Shown here piece after piece: positions 6,540-6,801 of a stretch of 6,801 nucleotides of DNA. Source of the stretch: an uncultured Prevotellaceae bacterium (lineage in GTDB: Bacteria > Bacteroidota > Bacteroidia > Bacteroidales > Bacteroidaceae); assembly GCA_945486445.1 (NCBI GenBank), contig CALYTD010000062.1, forward strand, positions 1 through 6,801, in the 5' to 3' direction. The position numbers were made by a program, and so were the translations under genes. The notes under the pieces were generated by a model. That model did not search any database. It saw only the letters and a list, made by a program, of their open reading frames with translations, and was not told the origin of the DNA. Position 1 is the first letter of the stretch, and each line of letters opens with the position of its first letter.

Positions 6540-6801
6540 TTACTTTTGTAGGAAGATGTCTTTCGTTAACCAGAGGCTTGTTACTATTGTCGATAGTAGT
6601 AACATACCTATCACAAACAACATCCTCTTAGGGCCTGCTGGCTTGATGGGAACTGTGGCGTTCTTTAATGTCGTGAAGGCTGGTGTGCGTTCCTGTAATT
6701 TTGCCTTCATTGCTTCCAGTTGTGTGCACATGGCGGTATAGGTGTTATACTTCAACTGCATATCACTTTCAAGTTTGTCACGTTTAGATATGGCTGTTTG
6801 C
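6540..6801 (-). CDS. Wzz-like chain-length determinant (polysaccharide co-polymerase), 3' end only
   Basis: Only the last 86 codons are in the window; the frame is open through the right edge, so the true start lies outside. The visible part begins with a predicted helical, charged stretch (QTAISKRDKLESDMQLKYNT and on), then the GNVR-like KLQERTPAFTTLKNATVP region (about 35-51). Next comes a proline-rich IKPAGPKR motif (52-59) and one membrane segment (about 60-78), with a cytoplasmic tail of only about 8 residues. This is the standard C-terminus of Wzz/PCP proteins, which sit in the inner membrane and control the modal length of the polymer made by Wzy. The short tail shows there is no fused C-terminal tyrosine kinase domain, so it resembles Wzz-type rather than Wzc-type co-polymerases. 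It lies directly upstream of the polymerase, as expected for its role. Confidence 0.9.
   Translation of the reverse strand, partial: QTAISKRDKLESDMQLKYNTYTAMCTQLEAMKAKLQERTPAFTTLKNATVPIKPAGPKRMLFVIGMLLLSTIVTSLWLTKDIFLQK

Overview
The window is an internal piece of a surface-polysaccharide (O-antigen or capsule) biosynthesis operon. It probably comes from the Bacteroidales, in the Prevotella/Bacteroides range. The evidence for that is the protein flavour: a Bacteroides-type Wzx, a WbsX/GH99-like protein, and a WecG/TagA-family protein of the VVDG/CDGG variety. Upstream of the starts I see A-rich stretches and no clear Shine-Dalgarno sequences, which is usual in that phylum. The genus is inference.

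Every gene is on the minus strand, so transcription runs from right (6801) to left (1). In transcription order the window holds: the 3' end of a Wzz-like chain-length regulator (6540-6801, cut by the right edge); a multi-spanning Wzy-like polymerase (5232-6536); a Wzx-family flippase (3704-5257); a GT4-type glycosyltransferase (2535-3707); a left-handed beta-helix acyltransferase (1913-2533); a WbsX/GH99-like protein (830-1900); a WecG/TagA/CpsF-family glycosyltransferase (78-824); and the first 19 codons of one more gene, probably another glycosyltransferase (1-57, cut by the left edge).

The genes are packed with junctions of 3, -26, -4, 1, 12, 5 and 20 bases. There is no room for an internal promoter or terminator between genes, and no gene-free stretch longer than 20 bases. 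Together they form most of a Wzx/Wzy-dependent pathway. The glycosyltransferases extend an undecaprenyl-linked repeat unit on the cytoplasmic face, and the acyltransferase decorates a sugar. Wzx then flips the unit, Wzy polymerises it, and the Wzz-like protein sets chain length. No initiating sugar-phosphate transferase and no nucleotide-sugar synthesis gene is visible, so the sugar composition cannot be read from this window.

I found no RNA genes, mobile elements, CRISPR arrays or convincing regulatory sites, and no sign of a wholly new system. The points most worth a second look are the WbsX/GH99-like protein, the partial gene at the left edge, the long wzy/wzx overlap and the compositional shift along the operon.
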